From Tepidimonas sp. UBA997 (GTDB taxonomy: Bacteria > Pseudomonadota > Gammaproteobacteria > Burkholderiales > Burkholderiaceae_C): a stretch of 38,469 nt of DNA. The translations under genes were made by a program, and so were the position numbers. Positions 23,767 to 31,442 of this stretch are shown here, one piece after another; the stretch's first letter is position 1, and every line of letters starts with the position of its first letter. The notes beneath the pieces were generated by a model, which ran no database searches, was not told the DNA's origin, and saw only the letters and a list, made by a program, of their open reading frames with translations. The stretch covers positions 1 to 38,469 of the forward strand of contig DBAZ01000016.1 in assembly GCA_002291945.1 (NCBI GenBank), in the 5' to 3' direction.

Positions 23767-24711
23767 TCAGGGTTGCAGGAGTCGTTCGAGTTTGACGGCA
23801 TCGACACAGAAGGCGCGGATGCCTTCGGCCAGTTTCTCGGTGGCCATGGCGTCGTCGTTGAGGGCGAGGCGGAACGCCGGTTCGTCGTACGACAGGGCCG
23901 GGATGTCGCTGTGCCGTGCGGTTTCGGCATTCAGGGCGCAGGGCAGCGGCGCGTCGCTGGCGGCCAGTTGCGCCAGCAGTTCGGGGCTGATGGTGAGCAG
24001 GTCGCAACCCGCCAGCGCGACGATCTGCTCCACATGGCGGAAGCTGGCACCCATGATCTGGGTCGCCACCGCGTGGCGCTTGTAGTAGTCAAAAATGCGG
24101 CGGACGGATTGCACCCCTGGGTCATTCGGGCCAGCCTGTGCCGCTTCGTCCCACTGGGCACCGGCCTGCTTCTTGGACCAGTCGTAAATGCGCCCGACGA
24201 AAGGCGAAATCAGCCGCACACCGGCCTGCCCGCAGGCCACCGCCTGGCAGAACGCAAACAGCAGCGTCAGGTTGGTGCGTATGCCTTGCTGCTCCAACTG
24301 GCGGGCGGCCTGAATGCCTTCCCAGGTAGCCGCGATCTTGATCAGCACCCGTTCGGGGGCGATGCCTTCGGCCTGGTAGAGCGCCATCAGCCGCTGGGCA
24401 CGGGCGACGGTGGCTGGGCTGTCGAAACTCAGGCGGGCATCGACTTCGGTGGATACCCGGCCCGGCACCACGGCCAGGATTTCACAGCCAAAGCGCACCA
24501 GCAGGCGGTCCACCACGTCGTCCAGAGGCCGGTGGCTGCACTGGGCTTGGGCGGCGTGCAGCAGCCGGGCGTAGTCGGGCTTCTGCACCGACTTGAGGAT
24601 GAGCGACGGGTTGGTGGTGGCATCCTGTGGCTGGTACTGGGCCAGTTGCAGGAAATCGCCGGTGTCGGCCACCACGGTGGTGTATTGCTTGAGGGCGTCG
24701 AGTCGATTCAT
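23767..24711 (-). CDS. tal: Transaldolase
   Basis: Transaldolase moves a dihydroxyacetone unit between sugar phosphates in the non-oxidative pentose phosphate pathway. The 314-residue product has DATTNPSLILKS near 30-41, VSTEVDARLSFD near 86-97, and the Schiff-base lysine in RVLIKIAATWEG (Lys125). It also has RTNLTLLFAFCQA and SPFVGRIYDWSKK. The length fits the TalA/TalB type. The ATG at 24711 gives the normal N-terminus; a longer frame to 24798 only adds the intergenic part. aroE ends 20 bp upstream and ppc starts 18 bp downstream. Confidence 0.97.
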   Translation of the reverse strand: MNRLDALKQYTTVVADTGDFLQLAQYQPQDATTNPSLILKSVQKPDYARLLHAAQAQCSHRPLDDVVDRLLVRFGCEILAVVPGRVSTEVDARLSFDSPATVARAQRLMALYQAEGIAPERVLIKIAATWEGIQAARQLEQQGIRTNLTLLFAFCQAVACGQAGVRLISPFVGRIYDWSKKQAGAQWDEAAQAGPNDPGVQSVRRIFDYYKRHAVATQIMGASFRHVEQIVALAGCDLLTISPELLAQLAASDAPLPCALNAETARHSDIPALSYDEPAFRLALNDDAMATEKLAEGIRAFCVDAVKLERLLQP

Positions 24712-24731
24712 GGAGCAGGCCTGGTGCGGGT

Positions 24732-25562
24732 TCAGACCCGTGCAACGGTGAGTTGGCGGATCACGGCTTGGGTGGCTGGCCGCACACCCCGCCACCACGC
24801 AAAGGCTTCGGCCGCCTGCTCGACCAGCATGCCCACGCCATCGGCCAGTTGGCGCACCTGTGCCCGTTGCGCCAGTTGCAGAAACGGCGTCAGGCCCTGG
24901 CCATAGACCATGTCGTAGGCCAAACCATCGGCATGCAGGGCCGTGCCGGGCAGCGGCGGCAGGTCGGCCGTCAAGCTGGCCGAGGTGGCGTTGATGACGA
25001 TGTCGAATGCATCCGCGCCCAGATCGGCGTAGCCGCCGCTTTCCAGCACGCCGGTGGAGGCACCCTGAGCGTGAAAAAACCGCACCAGTTCGAGCGCTTT
25101 GCCGACGCTGCGATTGACGACCAACAACCGGGTCGGCCCGGCGTTGAGCAGCGGGAGTATCGCCCCGCGGGTGGCACCCCCGGCACCGAGCACCAGCACC
25201 CGCTTGCCCTGGATGGGGCAGTTCAGGTTGTCCACGATATCGCGCACGAGGCCGATACCGTCAAAATTTTCTGCCTGGCAGCGGCTGCCGTCGAACTTCA
25301 GCGCATTGGCGGCCCCGGCACAACGGGCGCTCTCGGCTGGCTCGGTGGCATAGGCGCAGGCATCGGTCTTGAAAGGCACCGTGACGTTCAGGCCGCGCCC
25401 ACCCTGCTGGCGAAAACGATTGACCGCAGCAGCAAACTGCCCCAGCGGCCCTTCGATTTTTTGGTAGCTCAGGGCTTGGCCGGTGGCCTGCGCAAACGCT
25501 CGATGGATGAGCGGCGATTGGCTGTGCTCAATGGGATTGCCGATGACGGCGTAACAGTCCAT
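24732..25562 (-). CDS. aroE: Shikimate dehydrogenase (NADP+)
   Basis: AroE reduces 3-dehydroshikimate to shikimate in aromatic amino acid synthesis. The 276-residue product has the substrate-binding serines in IEHSQSPLIH (about 11-20), the catalytic Lys65 in LNVTVPFK and Asp101 in NFDGIG. The NADP-binding loop is VLGAGGATRG at about 124-133, followed by NRS and the NATSAS strand. The ATG at 25562 (MDCYAVIGNPIEHSQSP) is the usual family start. An ATG at 25607 would add 15 residues of no known function. It is divergent from the dioxygenase gene. Confidence 0.95.
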   Translation of the reverse strand: MDCYAVIGNPIEHSQSPLIHRAFAQATGQALSYQKIEGPLGQFAAAVNRFRQQGGRGLNVTVPFKTDACAYATEPAESARCAGAANALKFDGSRCQAENFDGIGLVRDIVDNLNCPIQGKRVLVLGAGGATRGAILPLLNAGPTRLLVVNRSVGKALELVRFFHAQGASTGVLESGGYADLGADAFDIVINATSASLTADLPPLPGTALHADGLAYDMVYGQGLTPFLQLAQRAQVRQLADGVGMLVEQAAEAFAWWRGVRPATQAVIRQLTVARV

Positions 25563-25679
25563 GGCGGGGCATACGATTGATGGGCTGCCTGATTGTCGCT
25601 GATTCATCGGCAAGACTTTTGAATGCCATCGCCAATGCGTGTGAATAGATTGCCATGGCACCTGTTTTACAGTCCGATC

Positions 25680-26528
25680 ATGGAATACGTGAACTCCACT
25701 GCCCACGTCGCCGCAAGCAGATCGCGCTTGCCTGCACTGTTTGTTTCTCACGGGTCTCCCATGATGGCCTTGGAACCTGGTCAAACAGGTGCCGCCTGGC
25801 GGGCCTACGGGGAACAGGTTTGCCACCAGCACGTCGTGCGTGGCGTGGTGATCCTATCGCCCCACTGGATGACGGATGGGCTGGCCATCACCAGCCACCC
25901 GTCGCCTGCCACCTGGCACGATTTTGGCGGATTTCCCGAGTCGCTCTATACTTTGCAATACCCCGCGCCGGGGTCGCCCACCCTGGCGAAGGCTGTTCAG
26001 TTGGCATTCGCCTCGGATGGGCTGCATGCCGTGCTGGATCCGGAGCGTCCGTTAGACCATGGCGCGTGGATGCCTTTGTGTTTTCTGCTGCCTCAAGCAC
26101 AGGTGCCCGTCATTCAGGTTTCATTGCCGACCGATGCCGGCCCGCGTGAGGTTTATGCCTTGGGTGAGGCGCTGCGGCCCTTGCGTGACCAAGGCATATG
26201 GCTGATCGGTTCCGGCAGCATGACGCACAATCTGCGCGAATTTTTCAGTGGCCGACCGGCGCAGAACGCGCCAGCCGCCCCCTATGTCCAGGCGTTTTCC
26301 CAATGGATGGCCGATGTCATGGAACGTGGCGACTGTGAAGCCGCATGGGCGTACCGTGCTCGTGCGCCTGAAGCCCCGCGTGCGCACCCCACCGATGAGC
26401 ACTTCTTGCCACTCTACTTCACCTTGGGGGCGGCAGGCTGGGGCGGTGAACACGGCCCCCGGCCCCACTATCTGAGCCGGGAGGTGATGTACCGCTACCT
26501 CGCCATGGACACGCTGGCCTTCAACTGA
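25680..26528 (+). CDS. Extradiol ring-cleavage dioxygenase, LigB/YgiD (DODA) type
   Basis: This 282-residue protein is of the class III dioxygenase family that includes E. coli YgiD (4,5-DOPA dioxygenase). Likely metal ligands and active-site histidines are His24 in FVSHGSPMMAL, His62 in ILSPHWM, His183 in GSGSMTHNLREF and His241 in TDEHFLPLYF. The natural substrate, an aromatic catechol, cannot be named. The start at 25680 gives near-normal length. Starts at 25623 or 25638 are possible; none has a clear Shine-Dalgarno. It is convergent with gcvP, and the two stop regions overlap by 8 bp. Confidence 0.9.
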   Translation: MEYVNSTAHVAASRSRLPALFVSHGSPMMALEPGQTGAAWRAYGEQVCHQHVVRGVVILSPHWMTDGLAITSHPSPATWHDFGGFPESLYTLQYPAPGSPTLAKAVQLAFASDGLHAVLDPERPLDHGAWMPLCFLLPQAQVPVIQVSLPTDAGPREVYALGEALRPLRDQGIWLIGSGSMTHNLREFFSGRPAQNAPAAPYVQAFSQWMADVMERGDCEAAWAYRARAPEAPRAHPTDEHFLPLYFTLGAAGWGGEHGPRPHYLSREVMYRYLAMDTLAFN

Positions 26529-29463
26529 GTTCGTTCAGCGGCACGCAACTGCAAAACAGGTTGCGGTCGCCATAGACGTTGTCCACCCGGCCCACCGACG
26601 GCCAGTAGGCTTTGTTGTGACCCTGACTGGCGGCAGCGGTGGCACGCGAGTAGGGGTGGGGCCAGTCGGCCTGCATCAGGCTGGCCGAGGTGTGGGGTGC
26701 GTTTTTCAGTGGGTTGTCGTGCGCCGGCCAGGTGCCGTTTTCGATCAGGCGGATTTCTGCCCGGATGGCGATCATGGCGTCGATGAAGCGGTCCAGTTCC
26801 TGCCGTGTCTCGCTCTCGGTCGGCTCGACCATCAGGGTGTTGGCGACCGGGAAGCTCAGCGTGGGGGCATGGAAGCCGTAGTCCATCAGGCGCTTGGCCA
26901 CGTCCTCGGCCAGCACGCCGCTGCCGTCTTTGAGGTGGCGCAAATCGAGGATGCATTCGTGCGCCACATGACCGTTTGCGCTCGCGTACAAGGTGGGGTA
27001 GTGGTCTTGCAGGCGCACGCTGATGTAGTTGGCGGCCAGAATGGCGGCTTCGGTGGCGTGCTTCAGGCCGTCGGCACCCATCATGCGGATGTACATCCAA
27101 CTGATGGGCAGCACGGCGGCGTTGCCCAGCGGGGCCGAACTGACAGCCCCGACGCTCGGGCCGCCTTGCGGGGTGCGGCCCGGCGCTGCGGCGTAGGCAC
27201 CTTGTTGGGTAGCGCTCGCATGGCCGGGCAGGAACGGCACCAGGTCTGGCACCACGCACACCGGCCCGACGCCAGGGCCGCCGCCGCCATGCGGGATGCA
27301 GAAGGTCTTGTGCAGATTCAGGTGGCTCACATCGCCGCCGAATTCACCCGGGGCGGCCACGCCCACCAGTGCATTCATGTTGGCACCATCCACATACACG
27401 CGCCCGCCATGCTGGTGCACCAACTCGCACAGCGCCTTGATCTGGGTCTCGAACACGCCGTGCGTGCTGGGGTAGGTGATCATCACCGCCGCCAAGTGCG
27501 TGCTGTGTTGCTCGCACTTGGTGCGCAGGTCTGCCAAGTCCACGTTGCCGTGCTCGTCGCACTTGGTCACCACCACCTGCATGCCGACCATCTGCGCCGT
27601 GGCGGGGTTGGTGCCGTGCGCACTGCTGGGGATCAGGCAGATGTTGCGGTGGCCCGCGCCGCGCGAGCGGTGGTAGGCCTGAATCACCAGCAGGCCGGCG
27701 TATTCGCCTTGCGAACCAGCGTTGGGCTGTAGGCTGATGCCGGCATAGCCGGTGGCTTCACACAGCCAGTCCCGCAATTGCTGGTCGAGCTGTGCGTAGC
27801 CCTGGAGCTGCTCGGCGGGGGCAAACGGGTGCAAGGCGGCAAATTCGGGCCAGGTGATGGGAATCATCTCGCTGGTGGCGTTGAGCTTCATGGTGCAGGA
27901 GCCCAGCGGGATCATGCTGCGGTCCAGCGCCAGGTCTTTGTCGGCCAGGGCACGGATGTAGCGCAGCATGCCCGTTTCGCTGTGGTGGCGGTGGAACACC
28001 GGGTGCGTCATGAAGTCGCTGCGGCGGCGCAGTTCGGCCGGGATGCGCGGCTCCACGCCCTGTTCGAAGGCGTCGAAGCCGGGCAGTGCCTGCCCCTGTG
28101 CGGCAAACAGTGCCCAGAGCTGGCGGATGTCGTCGCGGGTGGTGGTTTCGTCCAGGCTGATGCCGACGAAAGCGGCGCGTGCGCCGGTGTAGCGGCGCAG
28201 GTTCAGGCGTTGGGCGGCGGCACGCTGGTGAGCCGCGTCGGCGGCGCTTGGAGTGCCCAGGTCGAGCGTCAGCGTGTCGAATGCGCTGGGGTGCAGGCTG
28301 GCTAGGCCGAGTCGTTCCAAGCCTGCCGCCAGCACGGCGGTGTAGGCGGCGACGCGCTGGGCGATGCGCTGCAGGCCTTGCGGCCCGTGATAGACCGCGT
28401 ACATGCTGGCCACCACGGCGGGCAGCACCTGGGCGGTGCAGATGTTGGAGGTGGCCTTCTCGCGCCGGATGTGCTGTTCGCGGGTCTGCAGCGCCAGCCG
28501 GTAGGCCGGGTTGCCGTGCGCATCCACACTCACGCCCACCAGGCGCCCGGGCAGCGAGCGCTTGAAGGCATCGCGGCAGGCCATGTAGGCGGCGTGCGGG
28601 CCGCCCGCGCCCATCGGCATGCCCAAGCGCTGGCTGGTGCCGACCACGATGTCGGCACCCATTTCGCTTGGGGGTTTGAGCAGTGTCAAGGCCAGCAGAT
28701 CGGCGGCCAGGATCAGCGCCGCGCCTTGGGCGTGCAGCAGGTCGGCGCTGGCCTGCCAGTCGGCCAGCCAGCCGCTGCTGGCTGGGTACTGGCCGAGGGC
28801 GGCAAAGCAGTCGTCGCCAGCCAGCGCGGCCATCCACTCGTCTTGGGAGTGCGTCACCTGCACCGTCAGCCCCAGCGGCGCGGCACGGGTCTGGATCACT
28901 TCGATGGTCTGCGGGTGGCAGTCGCCGCTCACCACCAAGGTGTTGCCCTTGGCCCTGACCGAGCGCTTGGCCAGCGTCATGGCTTCGGCGGCGGCGGTGC
29001 CTTCGTCCAGCATGGAGGCGTTGGCAATGTCCATGCCGGTGAGGTCGGTCACCAGGGTCTGGAAGTTGACCAGCGCTTCCATGCGGCCTTGCGAAATCTC
29101 GGCCTGGTAGGGTGTGTAGGCGGTGTACCAGGCCGGGTTTTCCAGGATGTTGCGCAGAATCACGCCCGGCGTCAGCGTGCCGTAGTAGCCCTGCCCGATG
29201 TAGCTCTTGAACACCTCATTGCGGCTGGCGATGGCCTTGAGTTCGGCCAGTGCGGCGGCTTCGGTCGCGGCCCGTGGCAGGTTCATGGGCCGAGCGCGGG
29301 CAATGCTGCGCGGCACGATGCTGTCGATCAGCGCACGGCGCGAGGCCTCGCCGATGACGGACAGCATCAGCCGCTCGTCGTCGCCCGAGATGCCGATGTG
29401 GCGGGCCACGAACTCGTTGGTGTTTTCCAGGTCGGCCAAGGGCCGGGCAGTGGGCATGAGCAT
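26521..29463 (-). CDS. gcvP: Glycine dehydrogenase (decarboxylating), P protein
   Basis: GcvP decarboxylates glycine with PLP and passes the aminomethyl group to the lipoyl arm of GcvH. The 980-residue chain is the single-chain (alpha-beta fused) form. The N-terminal half starts FVARHIGISGDDERLMLSVI, and the C-terminal half holds the PLP lysine (about 719) in SHLNLHKTFCIPHGGGGPG. The glycine-rich GGGGPGVGPVC, typical of P proteins, is intact. The start ATG at 29463 is 28 bp downstream of gcvH. An ATG two codons on (29457) is an equal candidate. It is the last gene of the riboswitch-controlled gcvTHP operon. Confidence 0.97.
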   Translation of the reverse strand: MLMPTARPLADLENTNEFVARHIGISGDDERLMLSVIGEASRRALIDSIVPRSIARARPMNLPRAATEAAALAELKAIASRNEVFKSYIGQGYYGTLTPGVILRNILENPAWYTAYTPYQAEISQGRMEALVNFQTLVTDLTGMDIANASMLDEGTAAAEAMTLAKRSVRAKGNTLVVSGDCHPQTIEVIQTRAAPLGLTVQVTHSQDEWMAALAGDDCFAALGQYPASSGWLADWQASADLLHAQGAALILAADLLALTLLKPPSEMGADIVVGTSQRLGMPMGAGGPHAAYMACRDAFKRSLPGRLVGVSVDAHGNPAYRLALQTREQHIRREKATSNICTAQVLPAVVASMYAVYHGPQGLQRIAQRVAAYTAVLAAGLERLGLASLHPSAFDTLTLDLGTPSAADAAHQRAAAQRLNLRRYTGARAAFVGISLDETTTRDDIRQLWALFAAQGQALPGFDAFEQGVEPRIPAELRRRSDFMTHPVFHRHHSETGMLRYIRALADKDLALDRSMIPLGSCTMKLNATSEMIPITWPEFAALHPFAPAEQLQGYAQLDQQLRDWLCEATGYAGISLQPNAGSQGEYAGLLVIQAYHRSRGAGHRNICLIPSSAHGTNPATAQMVGMQVVVTKCDEHGNVDLADLRTKCEQHSTHLAAVMITYPSTHGVFETQIKALCELVHQHGGRVYVDGANMNALVGVAAPGEFGGDVSHLNLHKTFCIPHGGGGPGVGPVCVVPDLVPFLPGHASATQQGAYAAAPGRTPQGGPSVGAVSSAPLGNAAVLPISWMYIRMMGADGLKHATEAAILAANYISVRLQDHYPTLYASANGHVAHECILDLRHLKDGSGVLAEDVAKRLMDYGFHAPTLSFPVANTLMVEPTESETRQELDRFIDAMIAIRAEIRLIENGTWPAHDNPLKNAPHTSASLMQADWPHPYSRATAAASQGHNKAYWPSVGRVDNVYGDRNLFCSCVPLNELS

Positions 29464-29491
29464 GGCAGGATCCGGGGGGCAGCAGGGGAGG

Positions 29492-29857
29492 TTACTTGCT
29501 CAGTTCGCCGTAGGCGGTTTCGTCCAGCAGCTCGGCCAGTTCGGCGGCGTGGGACAGCTTGACCTTGAAGAACCAGCCCGCGCCCAGCGGGTCGCTGTTG
29601 GCCAGCGCCGGGTCGCGCCTGAGGTTTTCGTTCACTTCTATGATCTCGCCGCTGATGGGCATATACACGTCGGCGGCCGCTTTCACGGACTCGACCACAC
29701 CAGCCACGTCTTGCTGGGCCAAGGTTTTGCCCACATCGGGCAATTCGACGAACACCACGTCGCCCAGCGCGTCCTGCGCGTGGTGGGTGATGCCCACGGT
29801 GGCGGTGTCGCCGTCAACGAGGACCCATTCGTGGTCGGAGGTGTACTTCAGGCTCAT
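29492..29857 (-). CDS. gcvH: Glycine cleavage system H protein
   Basis: GcvH is the lipoylated shuttle protein of the glycine cleavage system. The 121-residue product has the usual N-terminus KYTSDHEWVLVDGDTATVGI and the lipoyl lysine (Lys59) in GVVESVKAAADVY. The C-terminal DPLGAGWFFKVKLS follows. AGGAG lies 7 nt before the ATG at 29857, a good Shine-Dalgarno that fixes the start. It lies between gcvT (38 bp) and gcvP (28 bp). Confidence 0.97.
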   Translation of the reverse strand: MSLKYTSDHEWVLVDGDTATVGITHHAQDALGDVVFVELPDVGKTLAQQDVAGVVESVKAAADVYMPISGEIIEVNENLRRDPALANSDPLGAGWFFKVKLSHAAELAELLDETAYGELSK

Positions 29858-29895
29858 GGGGAGGCTCCTAAAAAAGAAGGCTGAAACGGCTGCCT

Positions 29896-31035
29896 TCAGC
29901 CGCGGTGATAACGGGGGGGCACGAAGGGCAGGGCAGCGACTTCCATCGGCACCGCCTTGCCCCGCACGAGCGCCTGCACCGGCGTGCCGAGCGCCGCATA
30001 AGCGGACTGCACGTAGCCAATGGCAATCGGCTGCTGGATGGTGGGGCCGAGCAGGCCGCTGGTGACCGCGCCGATGCGCTCGCCCGCGTGGTTCTGCAGC
30101 TCGGTGTGTTCGCGCACCGGGATGCGCTCTTGGGCCAGCAGGCCCACGCGTTTGCGCTCGACGGGTGCGGTGCCGTCGAGTTGCGCCAGCACCCGGGCCG
30201 CGCCGGGGAAGCCGCCAGCGCGCGCACCGCCGCTGCGGCGCACTTTCTGGATCGCCCAGTTCAGCGCTGCCTCCACCGGGGTGGTGGCGCGGTTTATGTC
30301 GTTGCCGTACAGGCACAGGCCCGCTTCCAGCCGCAGCGAGTTGCGCGCCCCCAAGCCTATGGGCTGCACTTCGGGCTGGGCCAGCAGGGCGCGGGCGAAA
30401 GCGGCAGCCGCGTCGGCGGGCAGCGACATCTCGAAGCCGTCCTCGCCGGTATAGCCGCTGCGGGTGATGTATAGGTCGGCACCGTTCCAGTCGGCCCACA
30501 TGCCGGTCATGAACACCAACTGCTGCACGCCGGGCAGCACGCGCTGCAGCGCGGCAGCCGCTTGCGGGCCTTGCAGCGCGAGCAGGGCGCGGTCAAACTG
30601 CGGCTCGATGGTGCATAGACCGCCGCCATGCTGCTGGAAATGGGCCTGCATGTGCGCCAGATCGGCGTGCTTGCAGGCACCGTTGACGACCACCAACAGG
30701 TCGTCACCCCGGTTGACGAACATCAGGTCGTCGATGATGCCGCCGTCGGCGTTCAGTAGCAGGCCATAGCGTTGCTTGTGCAGGCCCAGCCCGATCACGT
30801 CCACCGGCATCAGGCTCTCGAACACGGCCGCCGCCGCAGGCCCCTGCAGCCGCAACTGGCCCATGTGCGAGACGTCGAACAGACCGGCGGCGCTGCGGGT
30901 GTGCAGGTGTTCGGCGATCAGGCCGGACGGGTACTGCACCGGCATGGCGTAACCGGCAAAAGGCACCATGCGTGCACCCCGTTCCAGGTGGATGGCATGG
31001 AGTGGGGTGGTCAGCAAATCAGAGGTGTCGGACAT
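29896..31035 (-). CDS. gcvT: Aminomethyltransferase (glycine cleavage T protein)
   Basis: GcvT transfers the methylene group from aminomethyl-lipoyl-GcvH to tetrahydrofolate, releasing ammonia. The 379-residue product starts MSDTSDLLTTPLHAIHLERG, followed by GLFDVSHMGQLRLQGP and the folate-binding SGYTGEDGFEMSLP. GLGARNSLRLEAGLCLYGND is the strongest family signature. The C-terminal barrel contains RIGAVTSGLLGPTIQQPIAI. The ATG at 31035 is preferred over a frame extending to 31092, which would cross the terminator of the riboswitch. It is the first gene of gcvTHP. Confidence 0.97.
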   Translation of the reverse strand: MSDTSDLLTTPLHAIHLERGARMVPFAGYAMPVQYPSGLIAEHLHTRSAAGLFDVSHMGQLRLQGPAAAAVFESLMPVDVIGLGLHKQRYGLLLNADGGIIDDLMFVNRGDDLLVVVNGACKHADLAHMQAHFQQHGGGLCTIEPQFDRALLALQGPQAAAALQRVLPGVQQLVFMTGMWADWNGADLYITRSGYTGEDGFEMSLPADAAAAFARALLAQPEVQPIGLGARNSLRLEAGLCLYGNDINRATTPVEAALNWAIQKVRRSGGARAGGFPGAARVLAQLDGTAPVERKRVGLLAQERIPVREHTELQNHAGERIGAVTSGLLGPTIQQPIAIGYVQSAYAALGTPVQALVRGKAVPMEVAALPFVPPRYHRG

Positions 31036-31068
31036 GGGCGAGGCGTCAGGCAGCGATCCCGAGGGATC

Positions 31069-31099
31069 AAAAAAACCGGCATGACGAAGCACATCCGGT
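31069..31099 (-). terminator. Intrinsic terminator downstream of the glycine riboswitch
   Basis: On the minus strand, ACCGGATG pairs with CAT-G-CCGGT (one bulged base), closing a loop around GCTTCG. Seven Ts follow directly (31075-31069). It sits after the second aptamer and before the gcvT ATG, where an expression platform should be. A second perfect hairpin, GATCCC-TC-GGGATC, follows at 31055-31068 without a T tract. Confidence 0.75.
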
Positions 31100-31104
31100 C
31101 ACTG

Positions 31105-31325
31105 CCCGCCTGTCCGCTTTACCTGAGAGATTCACGCCGGCCGCCGTGTGGCGACTGGGCGTTTGCTCCTTCGGTGGACTGCCTCAGGGGGCAGCCTCTC
31201 TCCAGGGGGTGACGCTTGTCTGCAACAAGCGTTTGCCAGTCCTTTTGCCTGAGCGTTCAGCCACGTCGATGCGTTGGCCTGCGCCTTCGGCGGCTACCCG
31301 AACCATCGGGCGGCTCTCTCCTGAC
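31105..31325 (-). ncRNA. Tandem glycine riboswitch (two aptamers) upstream of gcvT
   Basis: Two glycine aptamers follow one another on the minus strand. Aptamer 1 (about 31322-31236) has GGAGAGA, then GCCGCCGAAGGCGCA, then GAACGCTCAGGCAAAAGGAC. Aptamer 2 (about 31203-31110) has GGAGAGA, then CACCGAAGGAGCAAACG, then AATCTCTCAGGTAAAGCGGACAG. A short linker with a self-complementary AACGCTTGT/ACAAGCGT hairpin separates them. The family turns on glycine cleavage genes when glycine is high. The terminator right after aptamer 2 is the likely switch. The gene gap 31036-31442 is mostly this element. Confidence 0.95.
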
Positions 31326-31332
31326 ACAGTGG

Positions 31333-31353
31333 ATTGTAGCGGCAACGGCGGCG
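31333..31353 (-). promoter_or_regulatory. Candidate promoter of the gcvTHP operon
   Basis: TACAAT (31338-31333) is followed about 10 bp later by the first riboswitch base pairs, so the start site would be near 31327. CTGACA (five of six to the -35 consensus) lies 15 bp upstream of the -10, a short spacing; TTCTGA at 17 bp is weaker. Confidence 0.55.
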
Positions 31354-31354
31354 T

Positions 31355-31390
31355 GTCAGAAAAAGGTCAGAAAAAGGCGTGTCAGAAAAA
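31355..31390. repeat. Three copies of GTCAGAAAAA next to the gcvT promoter
   Basis: GTCAGAAAAA occurs at 31355-31364, 31366-31375 and 31381-31390. The first and third copies are each preceded by GCGT (GCGTGTCAGAAAAA at 31351 and 31377). The block lies between the gcvT -10 and the end of the ETF-QO gene. It could be a duplication or a set of binding sites. Confidence 0.85.
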
Positions 31391-31442
31391 GCACCACGGG
31401 AAGCGAGGGGGGCTCTCGCCCATCGGGCCGCTTGTGTATCGG

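Noticed and set aside
31410..31421. Hairpin GGGC-GAGA-GCCC downstream of the ETF-QO gene as a terminator
   Set aside because: The four-pair stem has no adjacent T run; T runs begin some 20-50 bp later and belong to the GTCAGAAAAA repeats.
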